The notes under the pieces are model-generated. The model saw nothing but the letters and a program-made list of their open reading frames with translations, ran no database searches and was not told the origin of the DNA. Below, piece after piece: positions 46,388 to 55,313 of a stretch of 64,000 nt of DNA. Both the position numbers and the translations under genes were made by a program. Origin of the DNA: Bradyrhizobium icense (lineage in GTDB: Bacteria > Pseudomonadota > Alphaproteobacteria > Rhizobiales > Xanthobacteraceae); contig NZ_CP016428.1 in the NCBI RefSeq assembly GCF_001693385.1, positions 6,076,001 through 6,140,000 on the forward strand. Reading direction: 5' to 3'. Position 1 is the stretch's first letter. Every line of letters starts with the position of its first letter.

Positions 46388-47725
46388 ATGAAGCGATCTG
46401 TCATCTCATTGGCGGCGTCCGCCGCGCTATTCGCAACTATCACGCTGCCCGCCCACGCCGAGCTCGATGTCGCCACCCTGCAGAAGGCGATCGAAGCCTC
46501 GCTCGCAAGCGACTATCCGAAGCTCGACGCGCTCTACAAGGAAATCCACGCCCATCCGGAGCTGGCGTTTCAGGAGGTAAAGACCGCCGCGAGACTCGCT
46601 GCGGAAATGCGCGCGCTCGGCTTTGAGGTCACCGAGAAGGTCGGCAGGACCGGGCTGGTCGCCATTTACAAAAATGGCGACGGCCCGACGATCATGGTGC
46701 GCACCGAGCTCGACGGCCTGCCGATGGAAGAGAAGACCGGCCTCGACTATGCGAGCCGCGATAAAGCCAACTGGAACGGGCGGGAGGTGTTCGTCGCCCA
46801 TAGCTGCGGCCACGACATCCACATGGCGAGTTGGGTTGGAACGGCGAAGACGCTGCTCGGCCTGAAAGACCAGTGGCGCGGCACGCTGATGTTCATCGCC
46901 CAGCCGGCGGAAGAAATCGTGGCGGGCGCCAAGGCCATGCTGGCGGATGGCCTGTTTACGCGCTTTGCCAAACCCGATATCGCCTTCGCCCTGCATGCCG
47001 GTCCGTTCTCTCATGGCACGGGCTTCTATCGCACAGGAGTAGGCTCGTCCGCTGCCGACGGCCTCGATATAACATTCCACGGCCGCGGCGGTCACGGTTC
47101 GGCACCGCACACGACCGTCGACCCCGTGGGAATAGCGGCGCGCTTCATTGTCGAAGTGCAAAGCGTGATCAGCCGTGAAAAAGACCCGACCGAATTCGGT
47201 GTCGTGAGCATCGGCGCCATTCACGGTGGCACCGCTCCAAATATCATCCCCGACTCGGTGCGGCTCTCCGGCACCATTCGCTCCTACAAGCCCGAGGTTC
47301 GCGCCAAACTACATGCCGGGATCGAACGAACGGCAAAGGCCGCTGCCGCCATGTCAGGTGCACCCGCGCCCGATATCAGAATTGTCGAGGGCACCAAGCC
47401 CGTCATGAACGATCCCGACGTGGTCGCCGCCACTGCTGAAGCGTTGAAGACGGCATTTGGCGACAAGTTCAGGGTTTCGCCGCCGGGGACCGCCAGCGAG
47501 GACTTCTCCGAATACGCTGGCGCAGGCGTGCCGTCGATGATGTTCAACATCGGCGTTTATGACCAGGAAAGTATCGACGCAGCACGCAACGGCACCGGCC
47601 CGCCGATACCGTCAAATCATTCACCGCTGTTCGCGCCGGTGCCGAAGCCGACCATCGGAACCGGGGTCACCGCCATGACGCTCGCGGTGCTCAGCGCGTT
47701 CGATCGGCACGCCAGGCGCAAATGA
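46388..47725 (+). CDS. M20-family amidohydrolase, exported
   Basis: A 445-residue M20D peptidase/amidohydrolase with an N-terminal signal peptide (SLAASAALFATITLPAHAEL, cleavage after AHA). The metal site motifs are present: HSCGHDIHMA (Cys140, His142), AQPAEEIVAG (Glu pair), FALHAGPF and SNHSPLFAP near the C terminus. Relatives hydrolyse N-acyl amino acids, including indole-acetyl conjugates, or hippurate. The exported form suggests it acts in the periplasm on an amide conjugate. It is flanked by family D hairpins, so probably monocistronic. Confidence 0.9.
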   Translation: MKRSVISLAASAALFATITLPAHAELDVATLQKAIEASLASDYPKLDALYKEIHAHPELAFQEVKTAARLAAEMRALGFEVTEKVGRTGLVAIYKNGDGPTIMVRTELDGLPMEEKTGLDYASRDKANWNGREVFVAHSCGHDIHMASWVGTAKTLLGLKDQWRGTLMFIAQPAEEIVAGAKAMLADGLFTRFAKPDIAFALHAGPFSHGTGFYRTGVGSSAADGLDITFHGRGGHGSAPHTTVDPVGIAARFIVEVQSVISREKDPTEFGVVSIGAIHGGTAPNIIPDSVRLSGTIRSYKPEVRAKLHAGIERTAKAAAAMSGAPAPDIRIVEGTKPVMNDPDVVAATAEALKTAFGDKFRVSPPGTASEDFSEYAGAGVPSMMFNIGVYDQESIDAARNGTGPPIPSNHSPLFAPVPKPTIGTGVTAMTLAVLSAFDRHARRK

Positions 47726-47728
47726 ATT

Positions 47729-47792
47729 GTAGGATGGGGGTAGAGCCAACGGATCAGCCGTGCCCGGCCCCGTTGGCTCCACCAATCCTACA
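47729..47792. repeat. Intergenic palindromic repeat, family D
   Basis: tgtaggatgggggtagagcc and ggctccaccaatcctaca are inverted arms, with an inner ccaacgg/ccgttgg pair. It follows the M20 gene. Confidence 0.8.
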
Positions 47793-47840
47793 CACTACGC
47801 GCTTGCCATGAGGCGGAAAATCGTCGCCGCGCGCCCGCGC

Positions 47841-47869
47841 TTGTGCAAGCCCTCTCCTCCCGTCTACAT
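47841..47869 (+). promoter_or_regulatory. Putative promoter of acyl-CoA dehydrogenase gene
   Basis: TTGTGC (47841-47846), 17-base spacer, CTACAT (47864-47869), followed by tgccggccaacgagccg. It is nearly identical to the block before the VOC gene, with the same spacer. Confidence 0.55.
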
Positions 47870-47932
47870 TGCCGGCCAACGAGCCGAGCGCGCCCGCAGA
47901 TAAATGGTCTGCGCAATGGGAGGAAATAATCC

Positions 47933-49207
47933 ATGAAACACGCCTACATCCCGCGAACGACGACCTACAACCTCAATCCGGGCGAAGAACTCAACGATTT
48001 GCGCATGTCGGACGAAGTTCGTCCGCTCTACGAGCACGTCAAGAAATTCATCCGCGAGACCGTCGATCCGATGTCGGTGGAGTTCATGCGGCTCGGCGAG
48101 GGCAAGAAGGACCGCTGGAGCTTTACGCCGGAGCAGTTCGCGGTGCTGCAGAAGGCCAAGGACAAGGCCAAGGAAGAAGGCCTGTGGAATTTCTTTCTGC
48201 CCGATGCCGAGACCGGCGAGGGCCTGAAGAATCTCGACTACGCCTATATCGCGGTCGAGCTGGCGAAGAATCCGCTGGCCTCGGAAACCATGAACTGCTC
48301 GGCGCCCGACACCGGCAATATGGAAGTGCTGGAGCGCGTCGGCACCAAGGAGCAGAAGGAGAAGTGGCTGAAGCCGCTGCTGGCAGGCGAAATCCGCTCG
48401 GCCTACGCGATGACCGAACCCAACGTTGCCTCCTCCGACGCCAAGAATATTTCGACGACCGCTAAACTCGTCGGCGACGAATGGGTGATCAACGGCGAAA
48501 AATACTACATCTCCGGCGCCGGCGATCCGCGCTGCAAGATCATGATCGTGATGGTGAAGACCAATCCCGACGCGCCGCCGAGCAAGCAGCAGTCGCAGAT
48601 CCTGGTGCCGATCGACACCCCCGGCGTGGAGATTCTGGGCCCGATGCACGTGTTCGGCCACGACCACGCGCCGCGCGGCCACATGCATCTGCGCTTCAAC
48701 AATTGCCGGGTACCGAAGGAGAACATTTTGCTCGGCGAAGGCCGCGGCTTTGAAATCTCGCAAGTTCGGCTCGGGCCGGGCCGCATCCATCACTGCATGC
48801 GCACCATCGGCAAGGCGGAAAAGGCGCTCGACCTGATGGTGTCCCGCGGGCTCACCCGCGAAGCCTTCGGCAAGAAGATCGCCCATCTCGGCGGCAATCT
48901 GCAGATCATCGCCCAGGCGCGCTGCGAAATCGAGGCGATGCGGCTGATGGTACTGAAAGCCGCCAAGGCAATGGATGTGCTCGGCAACAAGGAAGCGCGG
49001 ATCTGGGTCAGCATGGTCAAGGCCATGGTGCCGGAGCGTACCTGCAAGATCATCGACCAGGCGATCCAGATGCACGGCGCCACCGGCATCTCGCAATGGA
49101 GCCCGCTCGGCGAGATGTACCAGGACGTCCGCCATTTGCGCTTCGCCGATGGCCCGGATGAAGTGCACTGGATGGTGGTCGGAAGGCATGAACTGAGCAT
49201 GCCGTAA
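47933..49207 (+). CDS. Acyl-CoA dehydrogenase, ACAD10/11-like
   Basis: A 424-residue acyl-CoA dehydrogenase. It has YAMTEPNVASSDAKNI, the beta-domain VINGEKYYISGAGDPRC, and a C-terminal QMHGATGISQWSPLGEMY...RFADGPDEVHW. The GPDEVH ending, with Asp at the usual catalytic Glu position, is the pattern of mammalian ACAD10/ACAD11 and LvaC-like enzymes, which act on phosphorylated 4-hydroxyacyl-CoAs. The APH-like kinase that would feed it lies 5.6 kb upstream on the other strand. GGGAGGAAATAATCC precedes the ATG. Confidence 0.9.
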   Translation: MKHAYIPRTTTYNLNPGEELNDLRMSDEVRPLYEHVKKFIRETVDPMSVEFMRLGEGKKDRWSFTPEQFAVLQKAKDKAKEEGLWNFFLPDAETGEGLKNLDYAYIAVELAKNPLASETMNCSAPDTGNMEVLERVGTKEQKEKWLKPLLAGEIRSAYAMTEPNVASSDAKNISTTAKLVGDEWVINGEKYYISGAGDPRCKIMIVMVKTNPDAPPSKQQSQILVPIDTPGVEILGPMHVFGHDHAPRGHMHLRFNNCRVPKENILLGEGRGFEISQVRLGPGRIHHCMRTIGKAEKALDLMVSRGLTREAFGKKIAHLGGNLQIIAQARCEIEAMRLMVLKAAKAMDVLGNKEARIWVSMVKAMVPERTCKIIDQAIQMHGATGISQWSPLGEMYQDVRHLRFADGPDEVHWMVVGRHELSMP

Positions 49208-49213
49208 ACTTCC

Positions 49214-49352
49214 CCCCTCTCCCCGTTCTTCACGGGGAGAGGGTCGGGGTGAGGGGCTGCTTTCGCAGAAGCAGCAGGCAGCAAGTTCGCGGAGAGCCCC
49301 CTCACCCGCCGCGCTCTCGCGCGTCGGCCTCTCCCCGCACGCGGGGCGAGGC
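49214..49352. repeat. Intergenic palindromic repeat, family F
   Basis: Paired words ctctccccgttcttcacggg/cctctccccgcacgcgggg and ggggtgaggggctgc/ccccctcacccgcc form a long mosaic of hairpins. It lies between the dehydrogenase and flavin reductase genes. Confidence 0.75.
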
Positions 49353-49378
49353 ACAGACCTCCCCCGGAGCAGGCAGCC

Positions 49379-49999
49379 ATGCAATACGACCCCGGCGACC
49401 TAAAACCCCGCGAGCGCTACAAGGTGCTCACCTCCTTTGTGCTGCCGCGGCCGATCGCCTGGGTGACGACGATCGGGCCGACCGGCGTGGTCAACGCGGC
49501 GCCGTTCAGCTTCTTCAACGTGTTCTGCGAGGATCCGCCGCTCTGCATGTTCGCCGCCAATCTGCGGCCCGACGGCCGCGTCAAGGATACCGTGATCAAC
49601 ATCCGGCGGACTAACGAGTTCGTCGTCAACATGACCGACGAGCCGCTCGCTCGGGCGATGCACGAAAGCAGCGGCGATTTTCCACCCGAGGTCGGCGAGC
49701 CGGACTATCTCGATCTCAAGCTGGCGCCCTCGACGAAAATCGCCGTGCCGCGGCTGGCGGATGCGCCGTTTGCGATGGAATGCAAAACCTGGAAGGAGAT
49801 CGACGTCAACGGCGACCGGCTGTTGGTGATGGGCGAAGGCATCCACTTCCATATCCGCGACGATTTGTGGGACCACGCCGCTATGCGCGTGCACATGGAG
49901 CGCTATCATCCGATCGGCCGTATGTTCGCGGATCGTTACTGCCGGACCGACGACCGCGTGGTGTTTCCACCGGCGGAAGGGGCGAAGACAGTGGTGTAG
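49379..49999 (+). CDS. Flavin reductase-like FMN-binding protein
   Basis: A 206-residue protein with the FMN-binding split-barrel of the flavin reductase family (RPIAWVTTIGPTGVVNAAPFS, then MTDEPLARAMHESSGDFPPE, and a C-terminal RYHPIGRMF). It would reduce FMN or FAD with NAD(P)H and could supply a monooxygenase; the FAD-type monooxygenase at 53.3-55.0 kb carries its own NADPH site, so the partner is uncertain. It ends two bases before a long perfect palindrome and probably forms a short unit with the dehydrogenase. Confidence 0.85.
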   Translation: MQYDPGDLKPRERYKVLTSFVLPRPIAWVTTIGPTGVVNAAPFSFFNVFCEDPPLCMFAANLRPDGRVKDTVINIRRTNEFVVNMTDEPLARAMHESSGDFPPEVGEPDYLDLKLAPSTKIAVPRLADAPFAMECKTWKEIDVNGDRLLVMGEGIHFHIRDDLWDHAAMRVHMERYHPIGRMFADRYCRTDDRVVFPPAEGAKTVV

Positions 50000-50001
50000 A
50001 A

Positions 50002-50081
50002 GTAGGATGGGTGGAGCGAAGCGATACCCATCAGCATCACGAACGGTATTGATGGGTATCGCTTCGCTCCACCCATCCTAC
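50002..50081. repeat. Perfect 32-bp inverted repeat, family D, between convergent genes
   Basis: The arms 50002-50033 and 50050-50081 are exact inverted copies (starting gtaggatgggtggagcgaag) around a 16-base loop. It is the most perfect family D copy here. Placed tail-to-tail between the flavin reductase and the alpha/beta hydrolase genes, it could end transcription from both sides. Confidence 0.9.
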
Positions 50082-50087
50082 ACGCTA

Positions 50088-50849
50088 CTACGAATTAGCC
50101 ACCGGCCTATGCGCACGCAGGAAAGACCGGATCTGGCGCACCGCGAGCGGCACCCGCTCTTTCGGCTCCTTCCACGGAAACAGGCTCACTTCCGCGTTCG
50201 GCGCCAGCATCGCGCTCTCCATGGCGACCGCGTAAGGATGGGCCGGGATGTCGTCGGGCAGGATAAGCACCGGCGTCTGACACTGGCGGACGAAATCACG
50301 CGTCACGGTAAAGACGAAGTCGGGATCGGTGCGATACATCCGCGTCAGGAATTTTTCCGCCTGCTCCATCGCGATGTCGGGCCGGCGTTTTGTCAGTTCC
50401 GGCGCCCAGCCGGTCATGTTGTTATTGTAAAACAGGTCGCGCATTTCGGGACGCGAGCCTGACGGCATCGCCAGTACGGCGGCGACGACGCGATCCGGTA
50501 CGCGCTTGATCAGATTCCAGATCAAGGGCCCACCGATGCAAAAACCCAGCACCATGAATTTTTCAAAACCGAGGTGATCCATCAGCGCGAGCTGGTCGTC
50601 GGTATGGGAATCCCAGGGACGCTCGATCTCCAGCGGGCCGGTGGATTGGCCGGGCGGCGCGTTGCGCAGGTCGTAGGCGATGCAGCGATATTCGTTGCCG
50701 AACTCCTTGACGGCATTGAACGGCGGATAGTCGCCGGTGATGCCAGAGATGTTCGAATTCAATCCGCCGCCGGCGATCAGGAGCAGCGGGAAGCCGGAGC
50801 CGGCTTCCTCATAGTGGATGCGGACAGCGCCCTTTTCGAAGAAGCTCAT
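50088..50849 (-). CDS. Alpha/beta hydrolase fold protein with Cys nucleophile
   Basis: A 253-residue protein with an alpha/beta hydrolase core. The nucleophile elbow reads LGFCIGGP, so Cys104 replaces the usual Ser; a Cys elbow occurs in dienelactone hydrolases. The segment where the catalytic His is expected (VSLFPWKEPKERVPLAVRQI) has no His. The oxyanion strand is normal (LLLIAGGGLNSNISG). Activity may be unusual or lost. GGAGGAAACC precedes the ATG. It runs on the minus strand downstream of the GST-like gene. Confidence 0.82.
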   Translation of the reverse strand: MSFFEKGAVRIHYEEAGSGFPLLLIAGGGLNSNISGITGDYPPFNAVKEFGNEYRCIAYDLRNAPPGQSTGPLEIERPWDSHTDDQLALMDHLGFEKFMVLGFCIGGPLIWNLIKRVPDRVVAAVLAMPSGSRPEMRDLFYNNNMTGWAPELTKRRPDIAMEQAEKFLTRMYRTDPDFVFTVTRDFVRQCQTPVLILPDDIPAHPYAVAMESAMLAPNAEVSLFPWKEPKERVPLAVRQIRSFLRAHRPVANS

Positions 50850-50924
50850 GGTGGTTTCCTCCTGCCCTGTCGGACGCGCGGGACCTTTGTTGGTTGTTTA
50901 TCGAGAGTCCCCCACCGCCAGCCA

Positions 50925-51818
50925 TCACCCCTTCGCGGGCTCGCCGATCTTGTCCTGCGTCCTGGTATCGAAATCGCTCGCCTCATGCCGCTCGTGCAAC
51001 TGGCTTGCCGGATCGCCGGAGATGCGGTTGACCATGCGCCCGCGCTTCACCGCCGGGCGCTTGGCGATCGCGTCGGTCCAGCGCTGCACGTTCTTGTATT
51101 CATGCACCGACAGGAATTCGCCGGCGCCGTAGACCAGGCCTTTTGCCAGCGCGCCGTACCATGGCCAGGTCGCCATATCGGCGATCGTGTATTCGTGGCC
51201 GGCGAGAAATTCGTTATCGGCAAGCCGTCGATTGAGCACGTCGAGTTGGCGCTTCACCTCCATGGCGTAGCGGTCGATGGCGTATTCGATCTTGGTGGGC
51301 GCGTAGGCGTAGAAATGGCCGAAGCCACCGCCGAGAAACGGCGCGCTGCCCATTTGCCAGAACAGCCATGACAGGCATTCGGCCCGCGCCGGACCGCTCG
51401 CCGGCAGGAAGGCGCCGAACTTTTCGGCGAGATGCATCAGTATCGCACCTGATTCAAACACCCGGATCGGCTCCGGTCCGCTGCGGTCCATCAGCGCGGG
51501 AATCTTCGAGTTCGGATTGACAGCAACAAAGCCGCTGCCGAACTGGTTGCCGTCGATCTTGATCAGCCAGGCGTCGTATTCCGCGCCGCTATGACCGGCG
51601 GCAAGCAGCTCCTCGAACATGACCGTGACCTTGACGCCGTTGGGAGTAGCCAGCGAGTAGAGCTGGAACGGATGGCGGCCGACCGGCAGCTCCGCCTCAT
51701 GCGTAGGGCCTGCGATCGGCCGATTGATGGCGGCGAACCGGCCGCCGCTTTCCTTGTTCCAGGTCCAGACTTTCGGCGGGACGTATTCGGCGGGCTCGGT
51801 GGTGGGGGCGTCGGTCAT
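50925..51818 (-). CDS. yghU: Glutathione S-transferase, YghU/nu-class-like
   Basis: A 297-residue GST with the long N-terminal extension of YghU (PPKVWTWNKESGGRFAAINRPIAGPTHE) before a thioredoxin-like domain (HPFQLYSLATPNGVKVTVMFEELL; PNSKIPALMD) and a helical C-terminal domain (FLAGHEYTIADMATWPW). YghU-type enzymes act as disulfide-bond oxidoreductases with two glutathione molecules. The start at 51818 has GGAGC nearby and fits the E. coli length (about 288). It is divergent from the aminotransferase-like gene. Confidence 0.88.
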   Translation of the reverse strand: MTDAPTTEPAEYVPPKVWTWNKESGGRFAAINRPIAGPTHEAELPVGRHPFQLYSLATPNGVKVTVMFEELLAAGHSGAEYDAWLIKIDGNQFGSGFVAVNPNSKIPALMDRSGPEPIRVFESGAILMHLAEKFGAFLPASGPARAECLSWLFWQMGSAPFLGGGFGHFYAYAPTKIEYAIDRYAMEVKRQLDVLNRRLADNEFLAGHEYTIADMATWPWYGALAKGLVYGAGEFLSVHEYKNVQRWTDAIAKRPAVKRGRMVNRISGDPASQLHERHEASDFDTRTQDKIGEPAKG

Positions 51819-52068
51819 TATGTGGGCTCCAGGCTTCTTCGGCCGTCTCGCGATTGCGTGATCTGTCGCGCGGCGGCCGGTGCAATCCATGTAAGGTTTC
51901 GTATCAGCACCGCAACAGAACAAAAAGCGCGCAAAAGTCAGAGGAGGAATGCGCCATGCAGCGCCTGCCCTGATTGCACGAGGCAAGTGTACTCGGAGCA
52001 ATGCTCCTGTGGCTGGTGTATTCGAGATCGGTCATAATGGAGGTGTCGCCAGCAAAGAGACCATCCAC

Positions 52069-53220
52069 ATGCTCCCATCACAGCGCGCCTTGTTCGAGAT
52101 ACCGCGCCAGATCTGTTACCTGAACGCCGCCTCTTTCAGCCCGCTGCCGCTTCGAACGCTGGAGGCCGGCCGCGCCGCCGTTCTCCGCAAGGGCACGCCG
52201 TGGACGCTCGAGGCATCCTTCGCCAACCAACAGAATGAACGCGCGCGCCTTGCTGCCTCCCGGCTGATCAATGCCGAGGCCGCCGATATCGCGCTGATTC
52301 CCTCGGTCAGTTACGGCGTTGCGACAGCCGCGAAGACTCTGCCGATCGCCCGCGGCACGCGCGTGATCGTGCTGGAGAACGATCACTCCTCTCCGGTGCT
52401 CGAATGGCATACGCGGGCCGAGGCAGAAGGGTTCACTGTCGAGACGGTGCGGCAACCTGACGATGGCAACTGGACGGCGGCGGTGCTCGGAAACATCGAG
52501 CGATCCGGCGCACCGCCGGTCAGTCTGGCCTCGATCTCATCGGTGCACTGGTCGGACGGCGGGTTGATCGATGTCGACAAGGTCGGCGCGGCACTCCGGC
52601 AGCGGGGCGCTGCCTTTCTCATCGACGCGACGCACAGCACTGGCGTACTGCCGACCGACGTGAAGCGTCTCGACCCGGATTTTGTGATCTTCCCGACCTA
52701 CAAATGGCTGCTCGGCCCTTACGGCCGCGCCTTTCTCTATGTTGCCAAACGTCATCAAGGCGGTATCCCGCTTGAGCAGACCGCGTCCGGCCGCTGCAAC
52801 GTGCGCGCCGATAACGCGGTCTATTTCACCGATCTCAGTTACGTTCCCGATGCGCGGCGCTTCGACATGGGCGAGCGCGACCATTTCATCTCGATGGAGA
52901 TGGCCTCAATCGGCATGGAGATGATAGCTGAATGGGGCGCGCCGGCCATTGTGCAACGTCTCACGATGCTGACGGAGCGGATCGCGCAAGCCGTGCGCGG
53001 CATCGGCGTCCACGTTCCCGAACCTCATCTGCGGGCGCCGCATGTATTGAGCCTCGCCTTCAAGGGCGGAATGCCGGCGGACCTCGTCGAAGGATTGGCA
53101 AGCGAAGGCGTCTATGTCGCACCACGCCTGGGGCGCATGCGCATCTCGCCCCACGTCTATAATGATGAGACTGATGTCGACCGGTTTGTTGAGGTGTTGA
53201 GCAGGCGGCTGCGGCGCTGA
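52069..53220 (+). CDS. Class V aminotransferase-fold PLP enzyme
   Basis: A 383-residue PLP-dependent fold type I protein of the class V (NifS/isopenicillin N epimerase-like) group. The PLP lysine is in FPTYKWLLGPYG and a His/Asp pair in IDATHSTGVLP lines the cofactor. Substrate is unknown. The ATG at 52069 gives the family N terminus (LPSQRALFEIPRQICYLNAASF) with AAAGAGA upstream; an ATG at 51949 gives 40 extra non-conserved residues. A strong GAGGAGG site near 51941 instead faces an ATG at 51956 that opens a five-codon frame (MQRLP). Confidence 0.83.
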   Translation: MLPSQRALFEIPRQICYLNAASFSPLPLRTLEAGRAAVLRKGTPWTLEASFANQQNERARLAASRLINAEAADIALIPSVSYGVATAAKTLPIARGTRVIVLENDHSSPVLEWHTRAEAEGFTVETVRQPDDGNWTAAVLGNIERSGAPPVSLASISSVHWSDGGLIDVDKVGAALRQRGAAFLIDATHSTGVLPTDVKRLDPDFVIFPTYKWLLGPYGRAFLYVAKRHQGGIPLEQTASGRCNVRADNAVYFTDLSYVPDARRFDMGERDHFISMEMASIGMEMIAEWGAPAIVQRLTMLTERIAQAVRGIGVHVPEPHLRAPHVLSLAFKGGMPADLVEGLASEGVYVAPRLGRMRISPHVYNDETDVDRFVEVLSRRLRR

Positions 53221-53222
53221 CA

Positions 53223-53315
53223 TGTAGGGTGGGCAAAGCGAAGCGTGCCTACCATTCGCGCTATCGAACCGGCGAGATGGTGGGCACGGCGCTTGGCGAC
53301 TTTGCCCACCCTACG
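53223..53315. repeat. Intergenic palindromic repeat, family D (full length)
   Basis: tgtagggtgggcaaagcga and gactttgcccaccctac are outer inverted arms; gtgcctaccat/atggtgggcac form the inner pair. It lies between convergent aminotransferase and monooxygenase genes. Confidence 0.88.
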
Positions 53316-53323
53316 GCGGCCGC

Positions 53324-54982
53324 TTACGACGCGGCCAGCTTGCGCGTCATCTCTGCCCTTTCCATCACAAATCCCTCATAGCCCTTGGCCGCGACGTCGT
53401 TGCAGATCTGCCTGTACGGGCCGACGCCGCCGATATAGGGCATGAAGATGCGTGGCTTGCCGGGGACGTTCGCGCCCATGTACCAGGAGTTGGCCTGCGG
53501 ATAGAGTGTAGTGGAGGCGACCTCGTTGACATGGTCGACCCATTGGTCCTCGGCCTCGGTGGCGGCCTCCATCGTGTCGAGCCCGCGGTCGCGTATGTAA
53601 GCGAGACAGTCGGCGATCCAGTCGACATGCTGCTCGATCGACACGATCATGTTCGACAGCACCGACGGGCTACCGGGGCCGGTGATGACAAACAGGTTGG
53701 GAAAGCCCGCGCTCATCAGGCCGAGGTAGGTGCGCGGGCCCGCGGCCCATTTTTGATTGAGCGTCTGGCCGTCACGGCCTTTGATATCGATCTTCGCCAC
53801 CGATCCCGTCATGGCGTCAAAACCGGTCGCCAGCACCAGCGCGTCGACTTCGTAGTTTTTGCCGGCCACGCGCACTGCGTTCTCGGTGATCTCCTCGATC
53901 GGATTCGATCTGATGTCGACCAGCGTCACGTTGGGACGGTTGAAGGTCGCGAAGTAGTCGGTGTCGATGCAGATGCGCTTTGAACCGATCGGATGATTGT
54001 TCGGCTGCAGCAGTTTCGCCGTGTCGGGATCCTTGACGATCTCGGCGATCTTGTCGCGGACGAAATTTGCGGCAGTGTCGTTGGCCACCTTGTCGAGCGC
54101 AAGATTGTTGTAGACTGACATGAAGGTAAGCCCGCCGCGATTCCAGCGCGCCTCGTATTTGGCGCGACGCTCATTGTCGCCGTCATCGAGCGCGCCGCGG
54201 TCGGGCATCTCGGTGTAAATGCCGTTCTTCGCCACCTCGCGCGCAAAGCGCCGGATCTCGGGATAGTTGGCGCGGAATTTCTGCCGCTCTTGTTCCGTCA
54301 GCGATGCGTTGCGCGCGGGGATCGAGAAATTCGCCGTGCGCTGGAATACCGTGAGATGGCTTGCCTGTTCGGCGATGACCGGCACCGACTGAATCCCTGA
54401 CGATCCGGTGCCGATGACGCCGACGCGCTGGCCCGTGAAATCGATCGTTTCATGCGGCCAATGGCCGGTGTGATAGACCTTGCCCTTGAATTGATCGAGG
54501 CCCTTGATGTCGGGCATCCGCGCGTTCGACAGGCAACCGGTGGCGAGCACGACGAATTTTGCGGTGACCGTCTTGCCGTCGGAGGTCGTAACCGACCACA
54601 GCGAAGTCGTCTCGTCGAATTCGGCGCTGTCGACGCGAGTGTCGAACTGGATGTCCCTTCGCAAATCGAAGCGGTCGGCGACGTGATTGGCGTATTTCAA
54701 GATCTCAGCCTGCGGCGCGTAGCGCTCGCTCCAGTCCCATTCCTGCTGCAGCTCCTCCGAGAACGAATAGGAATACTGCATGCTCTCGACGTCGCAGCGT
54801 GCGCCGGGATAGCGGTTCCAGTACCAGGTGCCGCCGACGCCGCTGCCCTGCTCGTAGACCCGCGCCGTCATCCCCTGCCCGCGCAACCGGTGCAACATAT
54901 ACATGCCGGCAAAGCCCGCGCCGACCACGACGACGTCGTAGGTCTCGGGCGATTTGGCAGCGGCGGACGGCATGGCGGACAT
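53324..54982 (-). CDS. Baeyer-Villiger-type flavin monooxygenase
   Basis: A 552-residue FAD/NADPH monooxygenase. The FAD site VVVVGAGFAGMYML is at about residues 18-31, the Baeyer-Villiger fingerprint FKGKVYHTGHWP at about 165-176, and the NADPH site GVIGTGSSGIQ follows. It is of cyclohexanone/phenylacetone monooxygenase type and converts a ketone to an ester or lactone using O2. The ATG at 54982 is chosen; an upstream start gives about 30 non-conserved residues. Nearby lactonase, hydrolase and acyl-CoA genes could process a ring-opened product, but the substrate is unknown. Confidence 0.92.
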   Translation of the reverse strand: MSAMPSAAAKSPETYDVVVVGAGFAGMYMLHRLRGQGMTARVYEQGSGVGGTWYWNRYPGARCDVESMQYSYSFSEELQQEWDWSERYAPQAEILKYANHVADRFDLRRDIQFDTRVDSAEFDETTSLWSVTTSDGKTVTAKFVVLATGCLSNARMPDIKGLDQFKGKVYHTGHWPHETIDFTGQRVGVIGTGSSGIQSVPVIAEQASHLTVFQRTANFSIPARNASLTEQERQKFRANYPEIRRFAREVAKNGIYTEMPDRGALDDGDNERRAKYEARWNRGGLTFMSVYNNLALDKVANDTAANFVRDKIAEIVKDPDTAKLLQPNNHPIGSKRICIDTDYFATFNRPNVTLVDIRSNPIEEITENAVRVAGKNYEVDALVLATGFDAMTGSVAKIDIKGRDGQTLNQKWAAGPRTYLGLMSAGFPNLFVITGPGSPSVLSNMIVSIEQHVDWIADCLAYIRDRGLDTMEAATEAEDQWVDHVNEVASTTLYPQANSWYMGANVPGKPRIFMPYIGGVGPYRQICNDVAAKGYEGFVMERAEMTRKLAAS

Positions 54983-55106
54983 GAAGATGGGCTCCCTGAA
55001 ATATTCTTTTGGTTGATTGGCAGCATTCTCTCGATAGCGCCAAAGCGCAAGACGCAAATCGGCGGGTGGGCTTTGCATATTTTGCTAGGTGGAATGTTTT
55101 GTCCCC

Positions 55107-55203
55107 TCATGGTGAGGAGGCGCGTCAGCGCCGTCTCGAACCCTGAGGCCCGTGGCCCATCCTTCGAGACGCGGCCCAAGAGAGCCGCTCCTCAGGATGA
55201 GGT
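55107..55203. repeat. Intergenic palindromic repeat, family C
   Basis: ctcatggtgaggaggcgcg...gtctcgaaccctgaggcc, then the inverted partner catccttcgagacgc...gctcctcaggatgagg. It is the closest partner of 34648-34750. The remainder of the 54983-55313 gap holds only the promoter-like block at 55222. Confidence 0.88.
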
Positions 55204-55221
55204 CGGTGTGTGTTGCTACGC

Positions 55222-55250
55222 TTGGCATTCACGCCTGTATTGGGCTAGCG
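55222..55250 (+). promoter_or_regulatory. Putative promoter of nitronate monooxygenase-like gene
   Basis: TTGGCA (55222-55227), 17-base spacer and CTAGCG (55245-55250), followed by ttccgccaac. It resembles the CTACAT-type blocks at 45778 and 47841 in spacing and in the following GCC-CAAC pattern. The -10 box is poor. Confidence 0.35.
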
Positions 55251-55313
55251 TTCCGCCAACACACAAACCAACAATGAGCGGCTGGCCCGCGGTCGCCACA
55301 GGGAGCGCATACC

